Shown in pieces: positions 1-9,741 of a DNA stretch of 64,000 nucleotides (positions within the stretch are counted from its first letter, which is position 1; every line of letters begins with the position of its first letter). Below the pieces are notes generated by a model. That model was not told where the DNA came from. It searched no databases and was given only the letters and a program-made list of their open reading frames with translations. Source of the DNA: Bacteroidetes bacterium SCGC AAA795-G10 (GTDB taxonomy: Bacteria; Bacteroidota; Bacteroidia; Flavobacteriales; Flavobacteriaceae). Where the stretch lies: assembly GCA_003130815.1 (NCBI GenBank), contig QFDA01000004.1, positions 61,001 through 125,000 on the forward strand, in the 5' to 3' direction. Position numbers and translations under genes: made by a program.

Positions 1-1
1 A

Positions 2-760
2 ATAGCTGAATTCACTCAAATTATAGGATTAACTGAAGTTAAGATAACTTACTCAAGACCTTCTATGAAGGGAAGAAAAATAATGGGAGATTTAGTACCA
101 TATGGTGCAATTTGGAGAACAGGTGCTAATGATAACAGTTTAATAAGTTTTAGTGATGATGTTTTAGTGGGTAATAAATCTTTGAAAGCTGGTAAATACT
201 CAATATACACAAGGCCAGAAAAGTCAAATTGGGAGGTTTATTTCTATAATAAAACTGATAATTCAGGTTTACCTAAACCTTGGGATGAGTCATTAATTGC
301 GGCGAGTTTAACTGTTAAAACCAAAAATGTTAGCGAAGCTAGAGAAAATTTCACTATTTCAATCGAATCAATTAATAATGATGGGGCTTTTATAAGGTTA
401 GCTTGGGAAAAAACTGAAATCAATATTCCCTTATCTGTACCTACTGATGAAAAAGCAATGAACACCATTGAAAAGACTTTAAGTAAAAACCCAGCTCCAA
501 GTGATTATTATAAAGCAGCTGTATACTTTAGAGAAAGTGGTAAAGATCTTAAAAAAGCAAAAAAATGGATTGCATACGCTATTAAAAAAGATCCTGGTAA
601 GTTTTGGATGTACAGACAACAGGCTTTGATTTTAATTGGATTAGGTGAAAAAAAGGGTGCAATAGAGGCTTCAAAAAATTCACTTAAATATGCTTTGAAA
701 GCCGGAAATCAAGACTATGTGAGAATGAATACCAAAACAATTGATGAATTATCTAGATAG
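2..760 (+). CDS. DUF2911 domain protein, 5' partial
   Basis: The reading frame is open to the left edge of the window, so the true start and signal peptide are missing; the first in-frame ATG (position 65) lies inside the conserved domain. The N-terminal half shows the DUF2911 pattern: a YSRPSMKGR-like block, then WRTGAND, an AGKYS turn and a beta-rich stretch. The last ~100 residues are helical and tetratricopeptide-like. DUF2911 proteins are mostly secreted or periplasmic and common in Bacteroidota; their function is unknown. The downstream gene is convergent, so this gene ends its own transcript. The family assignment is solid; no activity can be claimed. Confidence 0.85.
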   Translation: MAEFTQIIGLTEVKITYSRPSMKGRKIMGDLVPYGAIWRTGANDNSLISFSDDVLVGNKSLKAGKYSIYTRPEKSNWEVYFYNKTDNSGLPKPWDESLIAASLTVKTKNVSEARENFTISIESINNDGAFIRLAWEKTEINIPLSVPTDEKAMNTIEKTLSKNPAPSDYYKAAVYFRESGKDLKKAKKWIAYAIKKDPGKFWMYRQQALILIGLGEKKGAIEASKNSLKYALKAGNQDYVRMNTKTIDELSR

Positions 761-784
761 TTTTGATTTAAGATCTGGCTTAAT

Positions 785-1633
785 TTATTTAAATCTAAAC
801 TTATACCAAATATTTAGTAATAGAGCAACTATTATCAATATAGCTCCTAAGATCTGAACAAGATCGTATGCTTCATTTAGGAAAAATATGCTCATCGTGA
901 ATGTAAAAAAGACTTCAACATATTTAAATGGGGCTACTAAATGGGGCTTATAATTTTGAAAAGCTAGAGTCATATAATATTGTCCAAAAAAACCAAAAAC
1001 CCCCAAACTAATTAAAAGTAGAAGTTCTTTTAATTCAGGAGTTTTCCAAAAAAAAACAGATCCAATACCACCAACTAAAGTAGCAATGAACATAAAATAG
1101 TGGACTATTGTAACTGGATGATCATTATCACCAATTTTTGAAATTATTAGATAAACAATTGCAGACAAGAATGCAGCTCCTAAAACCATTAAAACACCGA
1201 TACTTGATGATAGGGGTTGGTAGCTTTTTATAAGATAAACGCCAAAAAAGGCAAGAATAAAAAATGTCCATTGAGGTATTTTAATTTTCTCTTTGAAAAA
1301 AATAACAGCTAAAATTGCAGCAAAAATTGGGGATGTGTATCTAAGTGTTACTGAGCTAGCTACACCTATGTATTGAATTCCTGAAAAAAAGAGTATCATC
1401 GCTGAAACACCAACTAATCCACGGATTAATAATAGTGTTTTTTGATTTCCTAAAAGAGGAATATTTTTTGATTTAAGTATTGAAAAAGTTAAAATTAAAG
1501 ATCCCAATGAGCGAAAAAAAACTAGTTGAAATGTATGATAACTAATTAAGTACTTTACCAGTGCATTCATTAATGCAAAAGACAAAGTACTTAGTATCAT
1601 AAATCTAATTGAACTAACAAATTTAGATTCCAC
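785..1633 (-). CDS. EamA/DMT-family membrane transporter
   Basis: This 282-residue protein consists almost wholly of hydrophobic helices, about ten, in two repeated halves of five. That is the normal size and layout of drug/metabolite transporters of the EamA family, which sit in the inner membrane and export or import small metabolites. The substrate cannot be told from sequence. The start is a GTG; an ATG eleven codons later is an alternative but would remove part of the first helix. It lies tail-to-tail with the DUF2911 gene and diverges from the TauE gene. Confidence 0.85.
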   Translation of the reverse strand: MESKFVSSIRFMILSTLSFALMNALVKYLISYHTFQLVFFRSLGSLILTFSILKSKNIPLLGNQKTLLLIRGLVGVSAMILFFSGIQYIGVASSVTLRYTSPIFAAILAVIFFKEKIKIPQWTFFILAFFGVYLIKSYQPLSSSIGVLMVLGAAFLSAIVYLIISKIGDNDHPVTIVHYFMFIATLVGGIGSVFFWKTPELKELLLLISLGVFGFFGQYYMTLAFQNYKPHLVAPFKYVEVFFTFTMSIFFLNEAYDLVQILGAILIIVALLLNIWYKFRFK

Positions 1634-1707
1634 TCTTTTTATGCAAATATCTAAAAACAGATTTGTTTATAATTAGAGAATATGCGTAAAGTAATATATA
1701 CTATATT

Positions 1708-2466
1708 GTGCGTAAGTTTTATTTATTGTTTGATTTAGAAATTTATAAATTTTCCGTTGCAGCTTTTTGTGCATTCCTATTGGGAGTTTCAAAAGCTGGT
1801 ATTAAAGGAATAGCAGCTTTAATAGTAACTGGATTTGCATTGGCTTTTGGTGCAAAAGCATCCACCGGTATTTTGATGCCCCTTTTGCTTTTAGGCGATA
1901 TTTTTGCAGTAAGTTATTATAAAGGTTTTGTAAAATGGAATTATATAATTAAGCTTTTACCATGGATGATTTTGGGTGTACTAATTGGAGTAATTGGGGG
2001 CGGCCTAATATCAGAAATTATTTTTAAATATTCTATGGCAGGGATTATTTTGTTTAGTGTTGGGCAAATGTATTACTGGGAAAACAGAAAAGAAAAAAAA
2101 ATTCCAAATCATTGGAGTTTTGCTAGCTCAATGGGAATTTTTGCAGGATTTACAACAATGGTTGGAAATTTGGCTGGGGCTTTTTCAAATATTTATTTTT
2201 TAGCTATGCGATTACCAAAAAATGCATTTATTGGAACTGCAGCATGGCTTTTTTTTATAATAAATATTTTCAAAGTTCCATTTCACATATGGTTTTGGCA
2301 AACTATTAATAAGGCTTCGTTTTTTACGAGTTTAGAACTAATGCCTTTTGAAATTTTTGGTTTAATAACAGGGGTTTTTATTGTAAAAAAAATAAATGAA
2401 AATAGTTATCGCAGACTGATACTTTTGTTCACAGCGCTAGGCGGAGCCATGATTTTATTCAACTGA
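1708..2466 (+). CDS. Sulfite exporter TauE/SafE family permease
   Basis: This is a 252-residue integral membrane protein with about eight hydrophobic segments. It has the duplicated TauE/SafE arrangement: an early segment with small residues (LGVSKAGIKG) and a second-half loop with GNLAGAFSNIYFL. Members move sulfite, sulfoacetate or other anions across the inner membrane; the substrate here is unknown. The start is a GTG and no better upstream ATG is in frame. Its 3' end overlaps the convergent cutC gene by 12 bases, so the two transcripts are antisense at their ends. Confidence 0.85.
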   Translation: MRKFYLLFDLEIYKFSVAAFCAFLLGVSKAGIKGIAALIVTGFALAFGAKASTGILMPLLLLGDIFAVSYYKGFVKWNYIIKLLPWMILGVLIGVIGGGLISEIIFKYSMAGIILFSVGQMYYWENRKEKKIPNHWSFASSMGIFAGFTTMVGNLAGAFSNIYFLAMRLPKNAFIGTAAWLFFIINIFKVPFHIWFWQTINKASFFTSLELMPFEIFGLITGVFIVKKINENSYRRLILLFTALGGAMILFN

Positions 2467-3183
2467 TTTTATAGATTTAACAACCTCAATTAAGGTTTGT
2501 TTGTCGCTATGTCGAATTTTTTGTTTTAAAAATGACAAGTTTTGATTAATTCCATCTGGTATTGGGATTGGTTGTATATCCTCACCTGCGGATAAATGAA
2601 TATAATTAAAACCTTCTTTTTTAAATTTTTTACAGTTAGAAACTCCAATTCCACTACCTGGCATTATTACAATATCTGAGCCAAATTTAGTATTCCAATA
2701 GGTAAGATTTTCAATTCCCTCTTCGACTTTTTCTTTTTGGCCCGAGGTAAGTATACAATCAAAACCCAAATCAATTAATTGATTTATAGCTTCTAAAGGA
2801 CTAACTAAAACATCGAAAGCTCTATGAAATGTTATGTACATTGACCCTGCCAAAGTTTTCCATCTTTTAAGTAACGAAATGTCAAGCTTGAAATTTTGAT
2901 CATGTGCACCAACTACAACACCTTGACATCCTAATTCACGTGCACTTAATATGTTTTTTTCGATAACTTTAACTTCATCCTTACTATAAAAAAAATGACC
3001 GGGTCTAGGTCTGATTAAACAGTGAATAGGTAAAAGTTTTAAATCAACAGCCTCCCTAATTAAACCAAATGAAGGAGTTAAACCACCTATTCCAAGTGCT
3101 GAACATAATTCTATACGATCTACTTTCGCATTAGATGCATTCTTGATTGATAAAATGGAATCTGCACATACTTCAACTCTCAT
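2455..3183 (-). CDS. cutC: Copper homeostasis protein CutC
   Basis: This 242-residue TIM-barrel protein matches CutC along its length. It opens with VEVCADS, followed by the RIELCSALGIGGLTPS block, the LIRPRPGHFFYS segment, HRAFDV and the late MPGSGI motif. CutC is a cytosolic protein historically linked to copper tolerance, but its exact biochemical role is unsettled. It is a single gene divergent from the asparaginase gene, and its end overlaps the TauE gene. No copper exporter or regulator sits beside it, so the context does not strengthen a metal role. Confidence 0.9.
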   Translation of the reverse strand: MRVEVCADSILSIKNASNAKVDRIELCSALGIGGLTPSFGLIREAVDLKLLPIHCLIRPRPGHFFYSKDEVKVIEKNILSARELGCQGVVVGAHDQNFKLDISLLKRWKTLAGSMYITFHRAFDVLVSPLEAINQLIDLGFDCILTSGQKEKVEEGIENLTYWNTKFGSDIVIMPGSGIGVSNCKKFKKEGFNYIHLSAGEDIQPIPIPDGINQNLSFLKQKIRHSDKQTLIEVVKSIKSVE

Positions 3184-3280
3184 CTCAATTAAAATTATAG
3201 AAAAAACTTACCCTAAAATAAGTAATAATTATTTCTCCTTTTTTTATTAGTTTAAAATTGTTGTTAAATTAGAAGACCAA

Positions 3281-4261
3281 ATGAATAGACGAAAATTTCT
3301 TGATAAAAGTTATTTGGGGTTGACAACTATATTAGTGGCCCCTGAAGCAACATTCAACTTAAGAAATAAAGGTAATATTCATATTTCGAAAAATCCCAAT
3401 ATTTATGCTATTAGTACTTGGAATGTACCTGAAGCAAATATGAAGGCTGGTAAGGTACTTGAAAATGGATTTAGTGCGATTGAGGCCGCGGTTAAGGGTG
3501 TAGCATATGAGGAGTCTAATCTGCTAAATACAACTGTTGGAATGGGTGGTGCACCAGATCGTGACGGAATTGTTAGCTTAGATGCTTGTGTAATGAATCA
3601 TACTGGAAATTGTGGAGCTGTTTTGGCAGTCGAGAATATAACTCATGTTGCAGCCCTTGCGAAAGAAGTTATGGAAAAAACACCTCATGTAATATTAGCA
3701 GGAAAAGGTGCTCGTCAATTTGCACTCGAACAGGGCTATACGCCTGAAAATCTACTTACGGAACAAAGTAAAAAGGCTTGGAAAAAATGGCTTAAAAATG
3801 GAAACTATAAACCTGAAATAAATGTTGAAAATCATGATACTATTGGCATGATTTGTTTTGATAGTTCAGGTAATCTATCAGGAGCATGCACTACAAGTGG
3901 ACTAGCTTATAAGATGTCAGGTCGTGTTGGCGATTCACCGATCATTGGATCTGGATTGTATATTGACAACAATGTTGGTGGAGCAGTAGCTACTGGCTTA
4001 GGTGAAGAAGTAATTAAAACTGTAGGAAGCTTTCTAATAGTTGAACTAATGCGTAACGGTCTAAGTCCTCAAAAAGCATGCGAAGAAGCTGTAAGTAGAA
4101 TATTAGAAAAGCAAAAGGGTAAACCAAACTTTCAAGTTGCTTATCTTGCTACAAATAAAAATGGTGAAATTGGGGCATACAGCATACAAAAAGGTTTTTC
4201 GTATTCCTTTTATAAAAATAAAGTAAACAAAAATATACCATCTAATTCAGCTTATAAATAA
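3281..4261 (+). CDS. N4-(beta-N-acetylglucosaminyl)-L-asparaginase (glycosylasparaginase)
   Basis: This Ntn-hydrolase cleaves the GlcNAc-Asn bond left after breakdown of N-glycoproteins, giving aspartate and an aminosugar. The sequence carries NHDTIGM, where Thr187 is the expected nucleophile exposed by self-cleavage after Asp186, and the substrate-binding SGRVGDSPIIGSG segment follows. The N-terminus (MNRRKFLDKS) has adjacent arginines and a weakly hydrophobic stretch, consistent with Tat export to the periplasm as known for flavobacterial glycosylasparaginase. Size (326 residues) is normal. It heads a tight same-strand run; the GMC gene begins 6 bases downstream. Confidence 0.92.
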   Translation: MNRRKFLDKSYLGLTTILVAPEATFNLRNKGNIHISKNPNIYAISTWNVPEANMKAGKVLENGFSAIEAAVKGVAYEESNLLNTTVGMGGAPDRDGIVSLDACVMNHTGNCGAVLAVENITHVAALAKEVMEKTPHVILAGKGARQFALEQGYTPENLLTEQSKKAWKKWLKNGNYKPEINVENHDTIGMICFDSSGNLSGACTTSGLAYKMSGRVGDSPIIGSGLYIDNNVGGAVATGLGEEVIKTVGSFLIVELMRNGLSPQKACEEAVSRILEKQKGKPNFQVAYLATNKNGEIGAYSIQKGFSYSFYKNKVNKNIPSNSAYK

Positions 4262-4267
4262 AGAAAA

Positions 4268-5983
4268 ATGCAGATAATTGAAAATGAAAAGAAATATGAC
4301 GTTGTAATTGTTGGGTCAGGAGCCGGAGGCGGTATGGCCACAAAAATACTAACTGATAACGGATTAACTGTCGCTTTAATGGAAGCAGGACCTTTTTTTG
4401 ATCCCGCAAATCCAGACCAACAGCTTCATCTAAAATGGCCCTATGAATCACCTAGAAGAGGAAGAGGCTCTACTAGAGCTTTTGGTGACTTTCATGCATC
4501 ATATGGTGATTGGAATGTAGATGGAGAGCCTTACGAAATGAAGGGTGATACAAAATTTAATTGGTGGCGAAGTAGAATGTTAGGAGGTAGGACAAATCAC
4601 TGGGGAAGAATTTCTTTAAGGTTTGGGCCTAATGACTTTAAAAGAAAAAGCATAGATGGCCTTGGTGATGACTGGCCTATTGGCTACGATGATATTAAGC
4701 CTTACTACGATAAAGTTGATAAATTAATTGGAGTTACCGGTACCAAAGAAAATATATACAATGAACCAGATGGTTTTTTTCTTCCTCCTGCTAAACCAAG
4801 GCTGCATGAAATGTATTACAAAAAGGGAGCTGAAAAAGCAGGAGTAAAAGTTATTCCATCAAGACTCTCAATTGTTACAAAAAGGATTAGTAATGAAAGG
4901 GGAGTTTGCTATTATTGTGGAAATTGTGGAAGGTCTTGTGGAGTATATGCTGATTTCTCTGCAAGTTCATGTTTAGTTTTTCCAGCTCAAAGAAATGCTC
5001 AAGGAAGACTTGATTTATATGTAAACAGCATGGTAAGAGAAGTTTCTATAGATAATAACGGGAAACCCAATGGAATAGTATTTATAAACAAAGATGACAA
5101 CAAGGAATATAAGATAAATGCTAAAGTTGTCGTGCTTGCTGCATCAGCATGTGAGAGTGCCAGAATACTGCTAAATTCTAAAAGTCCTTATCATGTAAAT
5201 GGTCTTGGTAATAGTTCCAATATGGTTGGAAAATATTTACATGATTCAACAGGCACGAATAATTTGGCATTTATTCCAGATTTAATGAATAGAAAAACAT
5301 ACAATGAAGATGGTATGGGTAACATGCATCTGTACTCTCCATGGTGGCTTGATAACAAAAAATTAGATTTCCCAAGAGGCTACCATATTGAAATTTACGG
5401 TGGTCTGGGAGCGCCTTCATATGGGACAGGTTTTAATTTTAATAGTTTAAATAGTTTTTTTGGGTTAGATGTTGGAGGATACGGTGAAAGGGTACGTGAA
5501 GAAGTAAAAAAATATTACGGCTCAACAATTGGTTTTAATACTAGAGGTGAATCTGTTCCAAATATTGATAATTATTGTGAAATAGATCCAGAAAAAAAAG
5601 ATAAATATGGTATACCGGTATTAAGGTTCAATTACAATTGGTCAGACTATGAACGTAAACAGGCAAAACATATGAATGAAACTGTTAAAGAAATTGTTCA
5701 AAATATTGGTGGGCACATGCTGTGGGAAAACAAAGGAGTAGATAACGGTCTCTTAAAACCTGGCGAGGTTATTCATGAAGTAGGAACAACAAGAATGGGT
5801 AATAATCCAAAGACATCAGTTGTAAACAAATATGAGCAACTTCATGATGCTAAAAATGTTTTCATTGTCGATGGTGGACCATTCGTTTCGCAAGCCGACA
5901 AAAACCCTACCTGGACAATAATGGCGCTTTCTTGGAGAACTTCGGAATACATTATTAATGAGTTAAAAAAACAAAACATTTAG
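4268..5983 (+). CDS. GMC-family FAD dehydrogenase, large subunit with Cys cluster
   Basis: This 571-residue flavoprotein begins with an FAD-binding VIVGSGAGG fold (residues ~11-40) and has the GGRTNHWGR block near 106. The C-terminus carries the GMC substrate-domain signature, with HEVGTTRMG and a late NPTWT motif. Cysteines at 214, 217, 220, 224 and 235 resemble the Fe-S-binding cysteines of FAD-dependent glucose and sorbitol dehydrogenases. It has no export signal, while the next gene, 2 bases downstream, encodes a twin-arginine small subunit; in this family the large subunit is carried out with its partner. The likely role is periplasmic oxidation of a sugar or polyol. No cytochrome subunit is adjacent. 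The substrate is unknown. Confidence 0.88.
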   Translation: MQIIENEKKYDVVIVGSGAGGGMATKILTDNGLTVALMEAGPFFDPANPDQQLHLKWPYESPRRGRGSTRAFGDFHASYGDWNVDGEPYEMKGDTKFNWWRSRMLGGRTNHWGRISLRFGPNDFKRKSIDGLGDDWPIGYDDIKPYYDKVDKLIGVTGTKENIYNEPDGFFLPPAKPRLHEMYYKKGAEKAGVKVIPSRLSIVTKRISNERGVCYYCGNCGRSCGVYADFSASSCLVFPAQRNAQGRLDLYVNSMVREVSIDNNGKPNGIVFINKDDNKEYKINAKVVVLAASACESARILLNSKSPYHVNGLGNSSNMVGKYLHDSTGTNNLAFIPDLMNRKTYNEDGMGNMHLYSPWWLDNKKLDFPRGYHIEIYGGLGAPSYGTGFNFNSLNSFFGLDVGGYGERVREEVKKYYGSTIGFNTRGESVPNIDNYCEIDPEKKDKYGIPVLRFNYNWSDYERKQAKHMNETVKEIVQNIGGHMLWENKGVDNGLLKPGEVIHEVGTTRMGNNPKTSVVNKYEQLHDAKNVFIVDGGPFVSQADKNPTWTIMALSWRTSEYIINELKKQNI

Positions 5984-5985
5984 TC

Positions 5986-6675
5986 ATGAACAGAAGAGAT
6001 AGTATCAAAACAATTGTAATTAGCTCATTAGCAAGTGGTCTAGTGCTTGAGGGGTGCCTTCCAAAAGAGAAAAAAACAGTTTATGAGAACGTTTGGAAAT
6101 ATAAGTACGGTCGTACACCAGAAGAATTAAAACGAGACCTTGAACTTTTAAATCAAGTTTTCTTTTCTGAAGGAGAAATAAATAAAATTCGTGTACTAGC
6201 AAATTTAATTGTTCCACCAAATAAAGACGGTAATATTGATGATGCTGAAGTTCCTGAATTCATTGAATTTATAGCCAAAGACGCTCCCTCATTTCAAAAA
6301 ATCTTAAAAGACGGTCTGGAATGGGTTGATACAATATCAAACAAAGAATTTGGGAAAAACTTTATTGATTGCAACGTAACTGATCAAAAATCAATTTTAG
6401 ATACTGTTGCATTTCCTGAAGGAAAAAAAACTAAAGAGGAAGTATTTTTTTCAACATTAAAAGATTTAGTTATTACTGGATACTTTACTTCTGAAGTAGG
6501 AATAAATGATCTTGGCTACAAGGGTAACCAACCAAACTTTTGGGATGGGGTGCCAGATGAAATTATGAAAGAACACGGTTTCTCATATGAGAAAGATTGG
6601 AATTATAAATTTGTTGATCCATTAAAGAGAAATGATTTAGCTAAATGGGACGATGATGGGAACTTGATTAGCTAG
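5986..6675 (+). CDS. Gluconate 2-dehydrogenase subunit 3-like protein (Tat-exported lipoprotein)
   Basis: This is the small partner of the preceding GMC dehydrogenase. It starts MNRRDSIKTI, a twin-arginine motif, followed by a short hydrophobic stretch ending in LEGC, which would make Cys24 a lipidated residue. The body matches the gluconate 2-dehydrogenase subunit 3 family (helical, with ANLIVPPNKDG near residue 75). Known members are needed for maturation and Tat export of the flavin subunit. It is 229 residues, translationally coupled to the large subunit, and sits 32 bases before glpK. tatC is present elsewhere in the window. Confidence 0.87.
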   Translation: MNRRDSIKTIVISSLASGLVLEGCLPKEKKTVYENVWKYKYGRTPEELKRDLELLNQVFFSEGEINKIRVLANLIVPPNKDGNIDDAEVPEFIEFIAKDAPSFQKILKDGLEWVDTISNKEFGKNFIDCNVTDQKSILDTVAFPEGKKTKEEVFFSTLKDLVITGYFTSEVGINDLGYKGNQPNFWDGVPDEIMKEHGFSYEKDWNYKFVDPLKRNDLAKWDDDGNLIS

Positions 6676-6707
6676 GGGATCACCAAATAAATTTCTACTT
6701 TAGATGT

Positions 6708-8201
6708 ATGAGTGAGTATATCCTGTCAATTGATGCTGGTACAACAAGTTCTAGGGCTATAATTTTTGATAAAAAAGGGAAGACAATTGGGGTTTCTCAA
6801 CATGAGTTTACACAATTTTTCCCAAAAGAAGGCTGGGTTGAGCATGATGCTTTGGAGATTTGGAATACTCAGCTTAAAGCAATTAAGGAAGTTCTTCAAA
6901 AAACTAATATCGATGCTTCTCAGATTAATGCACTAGGAATTACTAATCAAAGAGAAACAACACTACTTTGGGATAGAAATACAGGGGTCCCAGTGCATAA
7001 AGCTATAGTATGGCAAGATAGAAGAACAACTAACATATGTAATTCTATTTTAAAAGAGGGCAAGGCAGATTTATTCTATGAGAAAACCGGATTAATTTTG
7101 GATTCATATTTCTCAGGTACAAAAATAAAATGGATTTTAGATCAGGATCCAGATTTAAGAAAAAAAGCTGATAATGGAGAGATTATTTTTGGAACTATTG
7201 ATTCATGGTTGATTTGGAACCTTACAGGAGGAAAAGTACATGTCACTGATGTTACAAATGCTAGTAGAACACTCTTATTTAATATACGTTCGCTAAAATG
7301 GGATTCTGAATTACTAGAAATACTTGACATTCCAGAAAAAATTCTACCAAAAATAGTTTCTTGCTCAGAAAAAATAGCTTATACAACAGAAGGCTTATTT
7401 GAAGATAAAATTTTAATAAGTGGTATTGCAGGTGACCAACAAGCTGCTTTATTTGGACAAATGTGTATCAATCCTGGAGATGTAAAAAATACTTACGGAA
7501 CTGGATGTTTTTGTATAATGAATACTGGTGATAAACCTGTTAAATCAAAAAATAGAATGTTAACTACTATAGGTTATCGAATTAATAATAAAACACAGTA
7601 TGCATTAGAAGGAAGTGTTTTTGTGGCTGGCGCAGCTGTCCAATGGCTAAGAGACCAATTAGGTATCATTTCTTCTGCATCTGAAATAGAGTCCTTAGCA
7701 AAAACCGTAAAAAATAACGGAGGTGTAACATTTATTCCTGCACTGTCTGGTTTAGCAGCTCCCTACTGGGATCCACATGCAACGGGCACAATAACGGGTA
7801 TTACTCGTGGAACTCAAAAAGGTCACATTGCGAGAGCAACTCTTGAAGCTATAGCAATGAGAACAAAAGAGATAATCACTGCTATGGAAAAAGATGCAAA
7901 ATTTAAATTTAAATCTTTAAAAGTTGATGGAGGTGCAAGTAATAATGACCTATTAATGCAAATACAATCTAACTTACTCGGCGTAAATGTAATTCGTCCT
8001 AAAACTACAGAAACAACTGCATTGGGTGCAGCTTTTTTTGCTGGACTTGCTAGTGGTTTTTGGTCATCTTTAGAAAAATTATCCTCTGTATGGAATATAG
8101 ACAAAGAATTTAATCCCAAGGAAAATGAAGAAACTTTAAGCATTGTTAATAACTGGGAAAAACGCATTTTAAAAATGAGTAATTCTCAAAATAATGAATA
8201 G
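6708..8201 (+). CDS. glpK: Glycerol kinase
   Basis: GlpK phosphorylates glycerol to sn-glycerol 3-phosphate with ATP in the cytosol. The 497-residue protein has the FGGY-kinase N-terminal SIDAGTTSSRAIIFD phosphate loop, the TNQRETT and WQDRRT substrate motifs, GDQQAALFGQ, and the C-terminal DGGASNNDLLMQ signature. Length is normal. Its 3' end overlaps glpD by 8 bases and glpD overlaps glpF by 4, so the three form one translationally coupled unit for uptake and use of glycerol. Confidence 0.97.
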   Translation: MSEYILSIDAGTTSSRAIIFDKKGKTIGVSQHEFTQFFPKEGWVEHDALEIWNTQLKAIKEVLQKTNIDASQINALGITNQRETTLLWDRNTGVPVHKAIVWQDRRTTNICNSILKEGKADLFYEKTGLILDSYFSGTKIKWILDQDPDLRKKADNGEIIFGTIDSWLIWNLTGGKVHVTDVTNASRTLLFNIRSLKWDSELLEILDIPEKILPKIVSCSEKIAYTTEGLFEDKILISGIAGDQQAALFGQMCINPGDVKNTYGTGCFCIMNTGDKPVKSKNRMLTTIGYRINNKTQYALEGSVFVAGAAVQWLRDQLGIISSASEIESLAKTVKNNGGVTFIPALSGLAAPYWDPHATGTITGITRGTQKGHIARATLEAIAMRTKEIITAMEKDAKFKFKSLKVDGGASNNDLLMQIQSNLLGVNVIRPKTTETTALGAAFFAGLASGFWSSLEKLSSVWNIDKEFNPKENEETLSIVNNWEKRILKMSNSQNNE

Positions 8202-9741
8202 AGATTTCAATCTTGGTACTCTTCAAAAAAATAAAGAATGGGATGTTGCTATAATCGGAGGTGGTGCGACTGGATTAGGTATTGCAGTAGATGCAGCAAA
8301 TAGAGGTTTTAAAACCTTATTAGTCGAAAGGAGTGATTTTGCTAAAGGTACTTCATCAAGAAGTACCAAGCTTATACATGGTGGTGTTCGCTATTTACAA
8401 AATGGTGATATTTCATTGGTAATAGAAGCACTTAGAGAAAGAGGTATCTTAAGAAAAAATGCGCCTCATCTTGTTAGGGATTTGAGTTTTGTAATACCGT
8501 CATATGATTGGTGGAGTAGCCCTTTTTACGGATTTGGTCTTAAAGTTTATGATATGATGGCTGGTAAGTTGGGATTAGGACCCTCAACTTTACTAGATAA
8601 AAAAGAAACACTTAATCATATCCCAAATGTTAATAAAAAAGGGTTAAGGGGAGGTATAATATACCACGACGGTCAATTTGATGACGCAAGGATGGCAATT
8701 AGTCTTGCTCTTACAGCGACAAAAGAGGGAGCTACCCTTCTCAATTATGCTGAGGTGAAGAGCTTCACAAAAGATGGTGGACTAATTAGTGGCTTATGTT
8801 TTACAGATATAATAAATAAGAAAGATTATAAAATAAGAGCAAAAGTTATTGTGAATGCTACTGGTGTTTTTTCTGATCAACTAATAAAATTAGACCAACC
8901 AAATGCAAAACCAATGATTCGGCCTTCACAAGGAGTTCACCTAGTATTAGAAAAAAAATTTCTAAATGGTCCTTATGCCATAATGGTTCCACAAACTTCC
9001 GATGGCAGAGTACTTTTTGCAGTGCCATGGAACAATTATGTAGTGGTAGGAACCACTGACACTCCTATTTCAAAAACTTCTGATGAACCTACTGCTTTAA
9101 AAGAAGAAATCAATTTTATCCTAAGAAATGCTGGTAATTACATGACAAAAAAACCAAAGATTTCAGATGTAAAAAGTGTTTTTGCTGGATTGCGTCCGCT
9201 TGCAGCATCAGAAAATAAAAATGAGCCAACCAAAGAAGTATCACGCCACCATAAGGTTACAGTTAGTACAAGTGGCCTTGTAAGTGTCCTGGGAGGAAAA
9301 TGGACTACATACAGAAAAATTGCTGAAGACACGGTTAATACAGTACAAACAGTTGGTGGTTTTCCAGAGAAAAAGTGTAATACTGAAGAAATCCCTATAT
9401 ATGGATACGATCAAAATACTAATTGGCAAAACCCTTTACATTTCTACGGTACAGAGGCTAATAAAATAGAATCATTGAGTAAAGACGGAAATAAATCACT
9501 TTCAGAAAAAATACATATAACTAAAAATCAAATTTTGTGGGCCTTGAGAGAGGAGATGGCTATTACCCTTGAGGATATTTTGGCTAGAAGAATGAGATGT
9601 TTATTTTTAGATTCATTTGAAAGTGAGATACTAGCAGAAGAAGTTGTAAATATTATGGCTGATGAAATGAAAAAAAATAGTACATGGGTCAATCAAGAGT
9701 TAAAAAATTTCAAATCACTCGTAAAAAATTATAAAATATGA
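8194..9741 (+). CDS. glpD: Glycerol-3-phosphate dehydrogenase (FAD, quinone-linked)
   Basis: This enzyme oxidises glycerol 3-phosphate to dihydroxyacetone phosphate at the inner membrane and passes electrons to the quinone pool. The 515-residue protein has an N-terminal FAD fold (VAIIGGGATGLGIAVDA, residues ~18-35) followed by GTSSRSTKLIHGGVRYL, the family signature. TSGLVSVLGGKWTTYRK near residue 360 is the second. The C-terminal ~125 residues match the GlpD cap domain (EEMAITLEDILARR). It is coupled to glpK upstream and glpF downstream. Confidence 0.96.
   Translation: MNRDFNLGTLQKNKEWDVAIIGGGATGLGIAVDAANRGFKTLLVERSDFAKGTSSRSTKLIHGGVRYLQNGDISLVIEALRERGILRKNAPHLVRDLSFVIPSYDWWSSPFYGFGLKVYDMMAGKLGLGPSTLLDKKETLNHIPNVNKKGLRGGIIYHDGQFDDARMAISLALTATKEGATLLNYAEVKSFTKDGGLISGLCFTDIINKKDYKIRAKVIVNATGVFSDQLIKLDQPNAKPMIRPSQGVHLVLEKKFLNGPYAIMVPQTSDGRVLFAVPWNNYVVVGTTDTPISKTSDEPTALKEEINFILRNAGNYMTKKPKISDVKSVFAGLRPLAASENKNEPTKEVSRHHKVTVSTSGLVSVLGGKWTTYRKIAEDTVNTVQTVGGFPEKKCNTEEIPIYGYDQNTNWQNPLHFYGTEANKIESLSKDGNKSLSEKIHITKNQILWALREEMAITLEDILARRMRCLFLDSFESEILAEEVVNIMADEMKKNSTWVNQELKNFKSLVKNYKI

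Noticed and set aside
765..795. Nested short inverted repeats between the convergent DUF2911 and EamA genes
   Set aside because: Stems of 5 and 7 bp without a U-run; could be chance and no termination can be claimed.
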